Shown here: in pieces, positions 11,501-23,900 of the stretch | Numbering within the stretch: position 1 is the stretch's first letter | Layout of the letters: each line of letters starts with the position of its first letter | Source: Capitulum mitella | Lineage: Eukaryota; Arthropoda; Thecostraca; Pollicipedomorpha; Pollicipedidae | Assembly (NCBI GenBank): GCA_030062745.1 | Contig: CP099839.1 | Location: 1,493,001 to 1,557,000, forward strand | Direction of reading: 5' to 3' | Length of the DNA stretch: 64,000 nucleotides | Notes under the pieces: model-generated | The model's database searches: none | What the model was told of the DNA's origin: nothing | What the model saw: the letters and a program-made list of their open reading frames with translations, nothing else | Program-made: the position numbers and the translations under genes

Positions 11501-12335
11501 GCAGCAAACGCAGTTGGTTTCCGTAAACCTGAAGCGGAATGACAGCAGCTACAACCACGCATTGTTTTTTGTGGTCTGGATGTCTGCTGGTATATGCGTT
11601 GTCCCGATCTAAATCCGTTCAAAATGCTTCTATCAGCTAAATATGAACGGCGCCTGGTATAATGGGCACGTTGCAAGTGAGTTTCAGAGCACTTAAACCA
11701 TGAGTCTTAGCATGGAGTCAAACGCAACAGAGTTGGTTACCTCGCAGGTCCCCGGTGCCATCGTCTTTTCCTCCGATTCTCTCCTCTGTCGACTGAATCA
11801 CGACGGGCAGGCGTTGCGACGTCGTGATATGCCGTAAAGTCATGCTAACGCAGAAAAATAGCCTTGGTCTCGGCTGCAGTCGGTTATCGCCGGGGATTTT
11901 CCTTGGATTCCAATGAGTTGTGGGTTAATCCATACAGCGGAAAATACGCTGAAAGCGAGACTGGGAGGAGGTTAAGCACGGGCTCATCTGGAGGAAACAA
12001 AATGATTGTTCAATCTGTGTTTTAGCAACAAAGCTTCCAAACATGTTTTCATTGTAATCATGGCGTAGACATGCATGTTGAAAATAACCCAAATGACACC
12101 GAACAAAATTTATTGATGCATGGATTGGTTTGCGCCATGCATAATTAGCTTGCTTGATAACCTGCAATTAGCTCCTCACAGGTTTACCACATGTAGCTAA
12201 AAAAATTGCTCTTCATGTACAGCACTGCTGTTTTAGAATATACACAGTTCTATTGGAATCGGTTGGCTGATTCCGGACATATTGTCGATAGGCTTTTTTC
12301 CCATTTCATTCTTGCCACTAATTAGGAATAGGAAC
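8560..12335. other. Long intergenic stretch, nothing recognised
   Basis: Mixed AT-leaning DNA. Short ORFs on both strands show no domain similarity. A poly-A run lies at about 9412-9427. I see no promoter, RNA gene or transposon protein that I can support. Confidence 0.5.
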
Positions 12336-12337
12336 CC

Positions 12338-13150
12338 TTAAAATTGGACGCCCGTGCAGTTAGCAACAGCCCAGCAACAGGTCCAGCAACGAATACCGAT
12401 GTCAATGAAAGGTATGCCACAGGACAACCTCACCGACTTATTCACGAATCCGAAGTCCATTTTAGAATAGCTTTGACTTTTTGACCTCCAGAGGTCACAC
12501 AAAAAACGTGACGTTGCAAAAGCCACGGCAACGGCTTCAGCGACGAGTACCGATTTCAATGAAGGCTCTGCCACAGGACAACCTGACCGAGTTATTCACG
12601 AACTTGAAGTCCGTTTTGGAATAGCTCTGACCGTTTGACCTCTAGAGGTCACACAGAAACACGTTAAGTTAGCAACATATCTGAGCTGACGCTGCTAATG
12701 GCCTTTAATAACCCTGTGACTGAACGTTCACTCCACTGAAAATGAAACGGTCAGCGTTTTTCCGTTCAGTACGATATGCATATCCTTGCAATCGGTGCTC
12801 ATTAGTGGAGCCGTCCGTTATAGCTGCCGTTAACCCTGCGTTTTCTTTTTTTGCGTGGGCTCTGGAGGTTAAACGGTTAAAGTCGTCGTAAAACATTCTT
12901 GAGATTTGTAAACAACTAATCCCCGCTGCTCTGTGGCGTATATATCATTGAGATCGGTGTTCGTTGCTGGAGCCGTTGCTGTGGCTGCTGCCAGTTTTAC
13001 TTTTTGGAGGTTTTTGGAGGTCAAACGGGCAGGGCTATTCCCAAATGATCCTCAGATTCATTAATAAGTCGGTCGGGTCATCCTATAGCAAAGTTTTCAT
13101 TGAAATCGGAGCTCGTTGCTGGAGCCATTTCTGTGGCCGCTGCTAACTTC
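12338..13150. repeat. ~152-bp satellite-like repeat, arranged head to head
   Basis: Two direct units lie at about 12360-12680: the TCAATGAA..TGCCACAGGACAACCT block recurs at about 12401 and 12555, a spacing near 154. Further units in opposite orientation follow. Their CATTGA(G/A)ATCGG..CGTTGCTGGAGCC blocks are at about 12946 and 13098 (spacing 152), with a more diverged one near 12760. The arrays face each other around 12700. Units carry TTTGACCT(C/T)(C/T)AGAGGTCA, which is a perfect 16-bp palindrome at 12636-12651. Confidence 0.75.
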
Positions 13151-13798
13151 ACGGACGTCGCACAAAGACATCTGGGATGGAATTGTTTTCGCGCAACGCC
13201 GTAGATCTTATGTTAGAATTACATTCATTATCTTATACTAGGAATATGCCGAGTGGTACGTATGGCTGCTGTCCCACTTGCTTGTCTGCTTCATCCTTGA
13301 AGAGTCTTGCTTATTCTGCGCGAAGAGGACAGCGCCACAGGGCGGAGGAAACGTGAACTACCAGTTAGGAGTTCCTCCGCGCCGTCCTCGGGAATACTCC
13401 AGTGAACATCATCATGAACTACGAATTTCCCAGAATCAGGTGAAACATCTCCGGAATCCTTTTCCTGAAAACCTAGACTCATTTCTTTAACATTCAGCGA
13501 TATATTTGTACTCTATTTGATATATTTGTCCGTCTCAACGGTTCCCAGGCCAATGCCATCGCCATCAAAATAACTTAAAATGACACTTTAATATTGGGTG
13601 ATGATGAAAATATAACCGTTAAAAAACTCCACGATTTTGATATAACCGAAAGTTAACAACAAGGCTGCTTATACTGCAGTCTTCGAAATCTGCGGATGAA
13701 TGCTCTAATGAATCAGACGATGGGACGATGCCATTTCTCTGGTAGTATGGCATTCAATGAGTTATCAAACCGCAGAAATCGCTCAACGACTCTGCCCC

Positions 13799-14070
13799 GG
13801 CACGTAGCCAGAATTTTCTTCAGGAGGGGGGTGGGGAAGAGTCATATCTCATCATATGCATCTGGTATATGACAAATTTATGGGAAAAAGCAACAATTGC
13901 ACTTAAATAACTTAATATTTAACGCACAAGGAAAACATATAATGTTTGCTTTTGCATCGTATGTATGATCAATCTTCCGTATTCCTGCGAAATCGCTACA
14001 TATCTAGTGTAGTCCGCTTGTCTCAGGGAGGGGAAGGCATGGTCCCCATGATTCCCCTTGGTTACGTGCC
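13799..14070. mobile_element. MITE-like foldback element, about 272 bp
   Basis: GGCACGTAGCCA at 13799-13810 and TGGTTACGTGCC at 14059-14070 are inverted copies with one mismatch. Just inside each end is a G-rich (left) or C-rich (right) tract. The interior is AT-rich and non-coding. Size and termini fit a non-autonomous DNA element. A related motif, CCTGGCTACGGTACTGG, appears alone near 45733. The family is not identified, and a target duplication was not established. Confidence 0.45.
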
Positions 14071-14139
14071 TAACTGTGCCACATGATCAAGCGTCAACCA
14101 CAAACTTTGCAAGCTGGACGGGGATCTCTCCCGCAAATT

Positions 14140-14560
14140 AAAATATAAAAGTTACACGCGAGCGGCTACATAACGTCATGATGAACCGGCCGTTTTGTTG
14201 ATTGACGCCGACCGTACGCTGACGTTAAAAAGAAGCCGCTGACGCAGAAATGCCGCACTAGGGCCTCGGGTACCACTGACGAGTACCACGTACTCATGTC
14301 ACAAGCGAGCTGACCCGCAGCCACACATACTGCCGACGCCACCTACACCTCGACGTCAGAAATAGTTGCCCCGTGACCCCGCACGCTGCTGAAGTCGACT
14401 TCACGATGACGTCAGGAACAGTTCGGCCAGACGCGCGGCGCGCTTCGGACGGTGACAGGGTGGTGACGGCCGCGCGGCCAGTTCAGGCCAGATGATTAGT
14501 CTGCCCGCTGTCAGAGGCTGGCGGCCTCCCTCGGAAACGTGACGCTACGTAACACGTGTT
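14140..14560. promoter_or_regulatory. Cluster of CRE/ATF-like TGACG motifs
   Basis: Full TGACGTCA at 14407-14414, with additional TGACG or CGTCA cores near 14176, 14212, 14237, 14267 and 14351. A TATA-like AATATAAAAG lies at about 14140. No exon is recognised nearby. Possibly an upstream regulatory region; low confidence. Confidence 0.3.
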
Positions 14561-15339
14561 GTTGCGTTTTACAAGACACAAGTCATTTATTACTGGAGAA
14601 CTTGCGCACCGGTATGCAGACATTCTACTGGACGGACGCAATGTATTCGTGCATCTGACGTTTTGAAAGAGTTCCTTTTAGACATGAAAATGTGCGAGAA
14701 CGAAACAGAAACCGGAGGCGGGTATACATTACTAAAATGCAGGGCTTAGACAGCGGTGAACCTATTCGACCAATCAAAATAAGAGTAAACGAAACTATTT
14801 GCAATTTTGCATTAACATCAAACTGAATAAAAGACTCTGAAGCCTCTGCAAAAAAATCCCGTCCCTTTAAGTGTTTCGAAAAAATAGAAGCGAAACCATA
14901 AAAGGAAAAAAGAATAAGCCAGAGACTAAGGGTGAAACTGTCCTATGCAAATTGGTGCTATTTAGTCCTCGACGTGAACAATGTATGTAAGAGTGGGACA
15001 ACAGTGCAGTTCACTTTCTATTGGCCGCATCGACTGGCGTTGCTGAACCGTAGAAAACGCCACATCTGAAGCTTCCTATCTCTAGAGTCAGTGAAAAACA
15101 TTGCTTGCGAGTTTGTTGGCTTCCTCTCTCAAGCACTTCGCGTAATGTCATAGCCACTTTCGCTGCACCAACACGCTTTTTGCTGAAGTTAACCTGATGA
15201 CCCGTGATCCATTTTCGCTCTGGCCACGTTTGGGGGGGGGGGGACTGCGGCCGAGCGCTGAACCCTCTGCGCAACTATTGTGCAATATCTGCAGGGAAGA
15301 CCCAGACCCCATCAGGCACGTGACAGGCGGCCGAGTTGG

Positions 15340-16020
15340 AAAGCCGTGTAGTTGGCTCGGCCTGTGACGGCCGAACACGTCGGCCTGGCAGCGCATCCAG
15401 CATGGGCGCTCCAGCGCCGCTGCACTTACAACGTGTTTACCGGGGGCGCCTGGGGCGACGCCGGGGGGCGGCGCGCGGGGACGGGGGCGGCGCGCTACGG
15501 TCGCCGCCGAGCGCCGTTTTTGCCGACGGCGCGGTACCCCTTCAGCGGCGCCAGGTTAATTGATGATGATGTCGCCAGCGTGGCGGCGCCGCCCGGCAGC
15601 TGCCGCCGCCGAGTGGCGAACCTCCCCGGCCCGCGCCCGTCCGGCCCCCGAAGCGGACACGCATCTCATCCGGCCGAAAAATACGGCGATCAAGGTCGGC
15701 CGCGGCCCGGCACTGCGGCAAAACACGACGCCGCGAGCCGCCGCCCGCCGCGCCGCCGCCCTGTTTGAAAGCCGGCCGCCGGAAAGCGATGGGACCGCTC
15801 CGGCGGGCGGCTGCAGCTTTCACCGGCGCCGGCGGCCGTCGAAGCGCTAAAAGCGGCGCCGCCGGCCGGCCAGAAACAACGACAGGCAATGGACGAGGAC
15901 AAGTGCCGCGCACGGCGACAAGCCTCTATTTCAGGGTGTCGCGCCGGCGGGGGCGGCAGGATCGCCAGCCGCGCCGAGGACGGAGGGAATGGAGGAGCCG
16001 GCAACAGCTGCCTGGCCGGG
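15340..16020. other. CpG-rich island, no supported CDS
   Basis: Very GC-rich, with P/A/R-rich ORFs of 75-138 aa open in three plus and two minus frames at once and no domains. A poly-G run lies just before it at about 15231-15242. Embedded AT motifs (TTAATTGATGATGATG near 15557) suggest homeodomain-type sites. Regulatory interpretation is inference. Confidence 0.45.
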
Positions 16021-17080
16021 ATATCTCTGAGAGGGTTTCAAACGCCAGGCTCTCGAATTCAGTGGGAGAAGAGAAAAAGGCAAATGACCCATTGCAACGA
16101 CGGTGGCACTGTCCTACTGCATGGTCTGAAACGTTTATCTAGTTTTTTGAAGCATGACGTGGGGTCTTCCCTCTCTGTCGCACAGAGGTCAGTTGACTTG
16201 AATTCGCGCTGCCAACGCCATCAGTCGTCTGCTGGACTTGATGGCCAGCAGGGCGACGCCACCGCGTCAGTCGGTGACTGCCGCCATCACCGCCATCACC
16301 GCACGCGGACGCGGCAAAAACCCCCTAAAATCGCGCATTAATCACGGCGTTTCCAACAATATTTACACGTCGATGGACACAATTTGGACGCTTGCGGAGA
16401 GCGGCGTGTCGTGCAAAACACGTGGATAGAGGGAAATCCGCCCACACTGCCTGACTGCGAAAAGTCAGTGTCGAAGCCAGCAGAGCTCAGGGTTCTCCGA
16501 GCTTCGTACGATCGGGATGTTAAGTAAAAGAACAAACGAAGGGTTGATGTTGCATCCAGCAGAGTTGACTGTTCGAGCTGTTCGAGTTTTTTACGCAGAA
16601 TGTAAAAAGCACGTGATATATTTATGAATAACTGGATAATGGCGTAGTTTTACAAAATCAAAAACGGGTGCTAAACTTCTTTTGATTTTAGTCCTTCCAG
16701 TACCCATATGCATGAAGTGCATGCAAACAATTTGCTTTACCGCCTTATTTTGCAAAGACATCAGCTGCAGTAAATTTTAAAGGGATGGTTTAAAGATCGT
16801 CCGAGTTCGAATTCAAACAGCTTCAGATTGATTCGTTCAGATATCCACCTGCATAAGACGTGGCGCACCGCGCAAACTCTTCTTATCAAATTCTCCTAAA
16901 ACCATTGCAGGAAAAGTCCCGGATAGGCCTTGCCATATGTTAATAGCAACAGGTTTTTAATGGCGATAATAACTCTGCTTTCAGATGACAATATACATAC
17001 TTGGTCCGTTCGAATCTTACACTTCCAATCGGAGCAGCTCCCTATCTCTGGCCGGATCACCTCACCTCACAGCCCAGCCT
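16020..17080. other. Intergenic DNA, nothing recognised
   Basis: Ordinary AT-leaning DNA after the island. A short repeat of GCCATCACC occurs near 16280. Short ORFs only, none with recognisable similarity. Confidence 0.5.
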
Positions 17081-17345
17081 TCGATCCCGCTCCTCACCTC
17101 TGCCGCCGAACGCACCACTGACCGCCGGACGGTCACGGCCCCGTGACGTCACCAGTGGCGTTGTGACCGGCAGCGGTCAGCGGGACGGTAAAAAATAGCC
17201 CCCGGCACCGCCCCGGGCTGTCGGCGCCCCCTCGGGCGGCGGAATGTCATCAAATTAGGGCGGGTCCGGCCGGCCGACTCCATCACCGTCCGGCGCCGCC
17301 GCCGACAGGCCGGCACGACGGCGGCCGCCGGTCAGGGTCAGGTCA
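17080..17345. promoter_or_regulatory. Small GC island with full CRE site
   Basis: GTGACGTCACC contains TGACGTCA at 17144-17151. The surrounding 250 bp are GC-rich and carry CCGGCCGGCCG-type sequence. A donor-like TCG|GTAAGG occurs near 17358. No gene is recognised. Confidence 0.3.
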
Positions 17346-17619
17346 AATGTCTCGGTCGGTAAGGGCCTTGATCTAAAGGGAAAGCTGGGGCGCCCGTTTC
17401 CGATTATTCCGTTCAAAAAATTCCCTTCCGTTCAGGAAATCATCCAGCGTTGCGGGAAGTTTTGGTTTCAAAAAAATTGCAGGTCCTTATACAGCAGTTC
17501 ACCTGCCCTTTTCCAGAAAGCTGCATCCCAAAGTGAAGATTTTGTGATGCAGATAAAGGGGGAGGGTAGTTTCTCGGTATTTTCCCCTGAGCATCGAAAT
17601 GAGCTGAAACCTTTCAGTT

Positions 17620-17643
17620 ATGTGTATGTGTGTGTGTGTGTGA
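17620..17643 (+). repeat. (TG)n microsatellite
   Basis: Short run of TG repeats, TGTATGTGTGTGTGTGTG. Confidence 0.9.
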
Positions 17644-17989
17644 CACGCATCATTTAAAATAAACATTGGAGGAATTTTCCGAGGTGTTTCAAGGGTTTCC
17701 TAAACCTTGGACCAAACTTCAAGGCAGGCAGGCATTAGAGGAGCGATAAAGTAAGCCAGGATTGCTGAAGCTGACCGGCGAGTCGTTTCTGTGAAGCCAT
17801 CGCCGATGACTCTGAGACTACGGACCAAAAGGCCATCCTAGCTTCGAAGAGTAAACCGACACCAGACCATAAAACAGAAGCATGCAGCGTGAGTACTCCG
17901 AAAGAGTACCCTTTGTCTCGTTTCCAGTCACGAGGCCGTCTGGCCGCTCGCCAGACGCCATTCGGACAACAATGCCAGTCGCATAGCTG

Positions 17990-18440
17990 CCGTGCCGGCT
18001 GGCCGGGCGGCGTCTGCAGCAACAGGCAGCGCAGACCGTCCCGCCGGCCGGTCCGGGGCAACGCTCCCCGCCGCGCCGTCTGGCCGACCGCAAAAATTCG
18101 CGCGCTCATGACGGAGCCAACGAGGCGGCGGCGGCGGCGGCGGCGGCGCGGCGGCCGCGCCGCAATGACAGCCAGCTGCGGCGCACGTGGCCGGCGGCCG
18201 GCGGCGCGCCTATCGCAGCCATCATCGCCGCCGCCAGCCGGGGACAATCACGGCGCGCCGCCGCCGCGCTGGGGCGGGCGGCGCGACGCAGTCGCTTCCG
18301 GCCGTCGCGCGACCGGCGCACGCGGGGCGTGGCCTCGGGGCGTCGCGGCACGCTCGGCAACGGCCGGCGAGGGCCGGGCGGGCCGTTGCAGGCAGCGGCG
18401 ATCGCCCGTCGGGCGGCGCCGGCAGCGACAGGGCAGACGA
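17990..18440. other. CpG-rich island with (CGG)n tract
   Basis: Dense GC with a GGC/CGG trinucleotide run at about 18122-18152 and long P/A/R-rich ORFs on both strands. It ends directly at the TATA box at 18441, so it probably forms the upstream part of that promoter. Confidence 0.5.
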
Positions 18441-18645
18441 TTATAAATAGCCGGCGGCCATGCGGGCGCAGCGCCCAGCTGGCTCCGGCTCCTGGATCAG
18501 CTGAGAGCGTGACCTAACCCGTTCCGGCAGGGAGGCGGCCGCGCGGCGGGGTGGCCGATCTGCCGCTGGCCGGCCGGCCCGGGCCAGACGCGGCAGTCCG
18601 GCGGAACGTCCGGGCCCTGAGACCACGTCTCCGAACTGGAGACAG
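18436..18645 (+). promoter_or_regulatory. TATA core promoter with candidate 5' non-coding exon
   Basis: TTATAAATAG at about 18440-18449 lies at the edge of a CpG island. About 200 bp downstream is GGAGACAG|GTGAGACC, a good 5' splice site with the exon ending at 18645. Between them is one short upstream frame starting at 18459 (14 codons, ends in TGA), so a first exon here would be largely 5' UTR. I could not find the next exon. Core motif and donor are seen; that they belong to one transcript is inference. Confidence 0.4.
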
Positions 18646-18908
18646 GTGAGACCGCCGGCCCGAGCACGACGGTCCGTACGGTCCGAGCCGACACCACGAG
18701 ACCGAAAACGGCCTCCGGCCTTCGGACTGCGGGCCAGGTTAGCCCTGCTCCGAGTCTCGCTCCCTCCACCTGGCGCCGGTCGGTTTATTTCAACAGCGAG
18801 CCAGACGTGGTCCCGGCCTGGCGGCAGACTGCACGGAGCCTGGCTCCAAATCCCAGGCATTCGACGTAGCGAGCAACCGACGTAGAAAGCGGCGCATCGC
18901 GGACTGCA

Positions 18909-19268
18909 GTGGACTTTGTAGCTGAAACATCAAACACGCTGCGTCGGCTGTCCGCATTATTTTCGCTTCCAGCGGCGGCGAGCAAAAACGGCGGCAAAAC
19001 CGCGATTGCCGCACTTCTTGAGAGAGATCGTGATAGCCGGGTGGAGTTTTTCTGGCTGACGCGTGTTAAATTTGTTCACAGGCTTGTCGGGGAGGGAAAA
19101 CTCGGAGGGAAAGAAGTGGGGCAGCACGCTGTGGTGTTCCTCAACCTCGTGGAAGTTATGTTAAAACTAATAATAGTGCGAGCGTGGGCTGCAAGGTTAT
19201 CACAGCGGGTTTTGTTTGCGAGTTTCACTGCGGACCAGTTTATACGCGCCGCCGCTGGGGAAGCGTAG
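18909..19268 (+). CDS. Possible small hypothetical ORF, 119 aa
   Basis: An uninterrupted frame just downstream of the candidate 5' exon. The translation is less compositionally extreme than those inside the GC islands and includes a hydrophobic stretch (around residues 75-105) and charged segments. I do not recognise any family. The base composition is intermediate, no splice sites or upstream promoter clearly define it, and it lies in what would be an intron of the candidate TATA transcript. It may be chance. Confidence 0.15.
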   Translation: MDFVAETSNTLRRLSALFSLPAAASKNGGKTAIAALLERDRDSRVEFFWLTRVKFVHRLVGEGKLGGKEVGQHAVVFLNLVEVMLKLIIVRAWAARLSQRVLFASFTADQFIRAAAGEA

Positions 19269-19559
19269 GAGTTCTTCTGGCGACCGAGCCATATCGCAGA
19301 GCTATCCGAGCGGAAAGTTTATCAACATCCAGCCTGTAGGCCCAGAAAATAAACCCACCCTATTCTAGAGATGCCAAGATGATTCACGGCCCGAAATTAG
19401 ATGCTGCCTAAAGAGACCAGCATCCACAAGACATTTGATAAGTTCGCTGAATAAAGATAGTGCGTGAGTTTGGGAAACGTTTACCGGTGACAGGTCACTG
19501 GCAATGATAATGATTCGTTCAGACGCGTGACTGGTTAAGGTTTCACTGGCACTCAAACG

Positions 19560-20150
19560 TAGTTAGTCTGAACGGTGATGGGAGGTAACGGCGGTTGCAT
19601 GCACGGCCGCCTGCACTGCTCGGTACTCACCCATGCTCTCCGTCGGATTACTGCGGACCTGCGGACAAACAAAATGACGTCATTGTCAGGCGGCGGAAAT
19701 TAAAAGACAAATTATGCACCACATGCAGCCAAATGAACTGCTCTTCCCATGTAATATAATACTATAAATAGTAAAATAGTAAAATAGTAAATAGCAAAAT
19801 AAAACAAACTGAAAGTAAAAATATCTTAAAACACGCACTGAATAAAAAACATGTGTAAAATACAAAAATGAATTAAGCGGAATATAAAATCTGCAAAAAT
19901 GTTGCTATCTCTTCCAACTAATGAAATCAGTAGATGCACGAAAACGACAGCACGCAGTGGAATACGCGCCATTGACAATAAACAGTCTTATATGAGCAGT
20001 ATAAAATGATATGGTGTTCAGTATCTCTCCATACTCGCATTTTTTCGTGATATATATGGGCGATACGAAGAACGTAGTATATTAAACGATATAGAGGATA
20101 TGTCGTCATATCAAAGGGCTGGTCGGATGTCATCAGCGTAAATGCTTCAG
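19560..20150. other. AT-rich intergenic DNA
   Basis: AT-rich, with a simple (AAATAGT)n-like run at about 19765-19800 and no gene. It separates two GC islands. Confidence 0.5.
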
Positions 20151-20965
20151 CGTAAGCTCGCTCGAACTGGCTCCGTCGGTTTCCAGCCTCACGTTCACCG
20201 GACCGGCGGCCGGCGTGAAGACAGCCATCGAAGCCGAACCACAGCGACACGGAGACATCCCCCCAGTAGCCAATCTCGAGACCTGCACGTGCTCGGACAT
20301 CCCCTTCCGGCGGTCCGTCACCGGCGACGGGCGCGGCGCCCCGTCACGGCCCTGTCGCGGCGTTCGTCACTCCGGCCGTCACGCCCGGGCCGGGCGGCGC
20401 GGAGGCGTGGCCGGCGCCGAGCCTCGCCGGTAGCTGATTAGCCGGAGCGCGTCGTTAGCGGCCGTCTCCGGCCCGCGCACGTGCGAGGGCGTCCCCGCGC
20501 CGCTCCGATCACCGAGGCGATACGCTCAGACGCTGTCTGTAAATCGCTCAGAGCGCCAAGAGGCTGTCGTCACCAGCTGCCTTGTTGCGAGGTTTCAGTC
20601 AGCAGAGGACAGAGCATGACAGGGTTGAGTGACTCCCGACGTGCTGGGCGTGGTCTTCCTAGCCGTGATCCGCGCAGCGTGTCGAACGCGGCGAGCGCCT
20701 CCCTGCGGGGAGCAGCGGCACTTCCGGCCGGCGATCCCCGGCAGCACGTGCCATTTGTCGCCCGTCCGACAGCCGGTCACAAACTTCCGGAGCCGGCCTA
20801 CTGCGTCGGCCCGACACGGCGGAAACCGGCGCCGACCGGACGAGACACGGCCGGCCGAGATAGGCTAATGAGCCCCGAGGGCGGATCGCGCGCGCGCGAA
20901 CGGCGTCCACGCACCGGAACAGGGCCGGCTCGTGCCAAAACAGATTACCCGGGGATTCTAACAGG
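20150..20965. other. CpG-rich island with homeodomain-like sites
   Basis: GC-rich, with non-domain ORFs on both strands. AT-containing motifs stand out: GCTGATTAGCC near 20436, GGCTAATGAGCC near 20863 and, at the right edge, ATTACCCGGGGATT followed by GGCTAATCCC, which contain GGATT/TAATCC homeodomain-type cores. This suggests a regulatory element; no exon is supported. Confidence 0.4.
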
Positions 20966-23590
20966 CTAATCCCATCCGGCTCAGTACCGCTGGAGTCACG
21001 CCTGATTTACTGCGCTCGTTAGCCCGGATGGCTAGTCACTCTATTAAAGGGCAACAGGCGGGCCGGGCAGCCTCACAGCCTGCGTCGTGCGACGTGTGCG
21101 TAAGGATTTCGATCTTTCCGTAATGAAATGGCTCCAAAAATATGTATTCTATTGATGTGGTCGTAATATGGCCAGAAATCCGTTGCCGCGGGTGTCGTTT
21201 TAGTACATAGTCTCTACACGCCTCATAGTGATCAGCGTGTGTTTTCAATGTTTGCTGGTTCAAAGCCCACAGGCCGAAAACGTATGTTTTTTTTTTGAGG
21301 GAAATAGTCCAGCTTTAGCACGTGTTTAAACTGAGATAGCCAAGCGATTCTTTGTAGTTTTATAAATGCGTTTTTTTTTCTCGTACACATTTTGCCTGAA
21401 AAGCATACATTTACGGAGTATCAAAACGATTTATCGCGAGCTTCCCCATCCTTTTCAGCCCTGTCCTTTTGTCAGATGTTGCCTGACGGCACGAGCGCGT
21501 TCATACCAATGGACGTTAACACACGACCCATATGGGGCATATTCGATGGATAACGGATAACGTCATAAAATAGTCTCTTACTAATGCCATTAGGCACTTC
21601 ACGGAAACATGAGTGCTGAAAACATGGTCAGTGATATTTCTCGGGCCGACTGAAATTATTTCTGAAGTCAGCCAAGGTATGGAGCATTTCCTCTGGGGAA
21701 TAAAAAAGTATTAAGTATCACGCAGCATCATCATGGCCAAATTTCAGGCCACTGAAATGAAGCTGAGTTCTGTTTTTAACTACCATCGCAAGCCATCGAC
21801 AGCAAATCGAACTGCAACATTTTCACGCCGAATGAAGGTGCAATATTGCATGCATTTCGAAGCCCATACCTCTATTTTTTGCAGAACAGTGCCAAACCTT
21901 TTGTCAGTTAATGCAATGTGGTGTGATGGATGTCTCATTTAGGCCACCAGGCAAGTCAAAATGTGGTTAGTAATGTCGCTGAATCTGGGCGCATGCGTTT
22001 ACACATCAAATTTACTGAATCATTTCACCGTAGTAAATACGTTTCCAAGGCGATGTGGGTCTTGTTGAGTGACATTGAGAATACGTGGAAAATAAGTACC
22101 GCATGGCCTTTTCATTAATGTTTTTGTTAGGCTGGATGTACGAATATGGTCAAGAAAAATTCAAGGTTCATCATGAAATTGGCGAAGAACCTGGTCAAAG
22201 TGTGTCACTGCATTGTAGCTGAAATATCTAAGAGCCACGTGTTGAGAGTAGAGAAGGCTACTACTTCTACCGAAAATGAGTTTTTGTGTCCTTTCAGATC
22301 AAATAAACATTGTTTTAATGCCAATTTGAACTACCATAAAAATTATCATAGAAGTAAAATTTCAAAGTTATCGCAACACTTAGCACATACAGAAACTGAA
22401 TGTTACCATGGTACGTACACCAAAGCTTTGCAAAACTAAAACCGCGAGAAAGGTTCCACTACCTGGTCTTGCACTATCGCATGGCATATAAACAATCGTT
22501 AGTCTAACTTTGAAATGCACCAAAATCATTTCATATTGTTTTTGCTGGCTAGGCAAAGCAATATGAGATCCAGCCGTTCAATCCAAGGATAGCCAGAAGG
22601 GTACGCCAAGAAACATGTTCGCGGTTATCGCTCAGATTTGGATGACGTAAATTCTTGGCCATGCTTCTGAGACCCATTGCTCAACGTTTCCGTTCGAGTG
22701 GACGATTTATGACCTTTCCGGACAGCTTAATATACGCAGACAGATAGCATTGTTAATGACTCTTGTCATCTTTCACGCATTTATTTACGGGATATTTGCG
22801 TGTTTTCCATTTCTTGTTAATTATGATGCAGTATTTTTTAAATATGAAAGTTACAAAATAAAACAGTGTAACAGAAACAGGGCTCATCTCCACTGATCGC
22901 AAGTTGCTTTTCGGCGATTACTTCACGATCGCGGAGGTCACGCTGTTTCATTACGAGCTAAAAGCCGATTCTTCTAGGAGTTTGTAGGCCTGCTTTACCA
23001 AAAGCTGCAAATTACCATTCATCATAGAAAACGTCATTTCCTTTACGCTAAGTTTGGAATATATATCTAAGAATTCAGTTTTTTAGTGCATACTGGATGC
23101 ATTACAATTTGCGATGATTTTTTTTAAGAACGGTGTGTTCACACACATCTCAGAAAATGTACATTGCTCATTTTTCTCGTGTTATGCTGATGTATGGATT
23201 CATGGTGTTGCACATGTTTCTGCACTTAATCAGACTCTCGCAAAATCCGTAAGACTTCAGAGACATTTTTTCACAACCATAAGGAGGAACAATGACCACA
23301 AAATACCCCAGATTGTAATGGAAAAGCATGATGCCTTAGCAGCGTCATGGTAAGGTGACATTCTGCATTTGCATCCGGCCTGAGTTGACCTATGTTTAAA
23401 ATAACCGCAATAAAACGAGAAACTTGGAGTTTGAAGATATATGGCTTTACATCATTCAAAGAACACAGTACTGAACAAACAGCTACACGTAATGCTGTCT
23501 GAAATCAACCAACACGCACTAATGCATTCGTTCAGGGCGATGAATAAGCAACGCAGCGGCCCGAAGAAGAAGCTCACCTCAACCCATGGT
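20965..23590. other. Intergenic DNA, nothing recognised
   Basis: AT-rich DNA with short ORFs of 60-97 aa that show no recognised similarity. No repeats of note beyond T runs. Confidence 0.5.
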
Positions 23591-23900
23591 TCTCAGCACA
23601 TCGGAGTCGTCGCCGTCAGGTCGTGTCCCGCGCCGTTCTGCTGCACTGGTTCTCGCTCTCCGTCGTCAGTCAGCGGTCGGCGGTCGCGCCGCCCAGGGCA
23701 GGTCCGAGGAACGGCCGGGAACGTGTCGACGGCGACGTCGTTCCCCGCGGAATGGAGCATCGGCGCCGACGCCGGCCGGCGGGCGGCCGCTGAGTCACGG
23801 CGACCGACGGCCGCCGGCGGCGGCGGCGGCGGCGGCGGAGGCGGAGGCGCAGGGAATCAGACAGAGGATCACACGTTCCGACGACCCTCAAAGCATCCGA
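23590..23900. other. Small CpG island with (GGC)n tract
   Basis: GC-rich block ending in a GGC/GGA trinucleotide run at about 23814-23850. ORFs in all frames reflect this: poly-Gly in one, poly-Ala in another, poly-Arg on the other strand. No CDS is supported. Confidence 0.5.
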
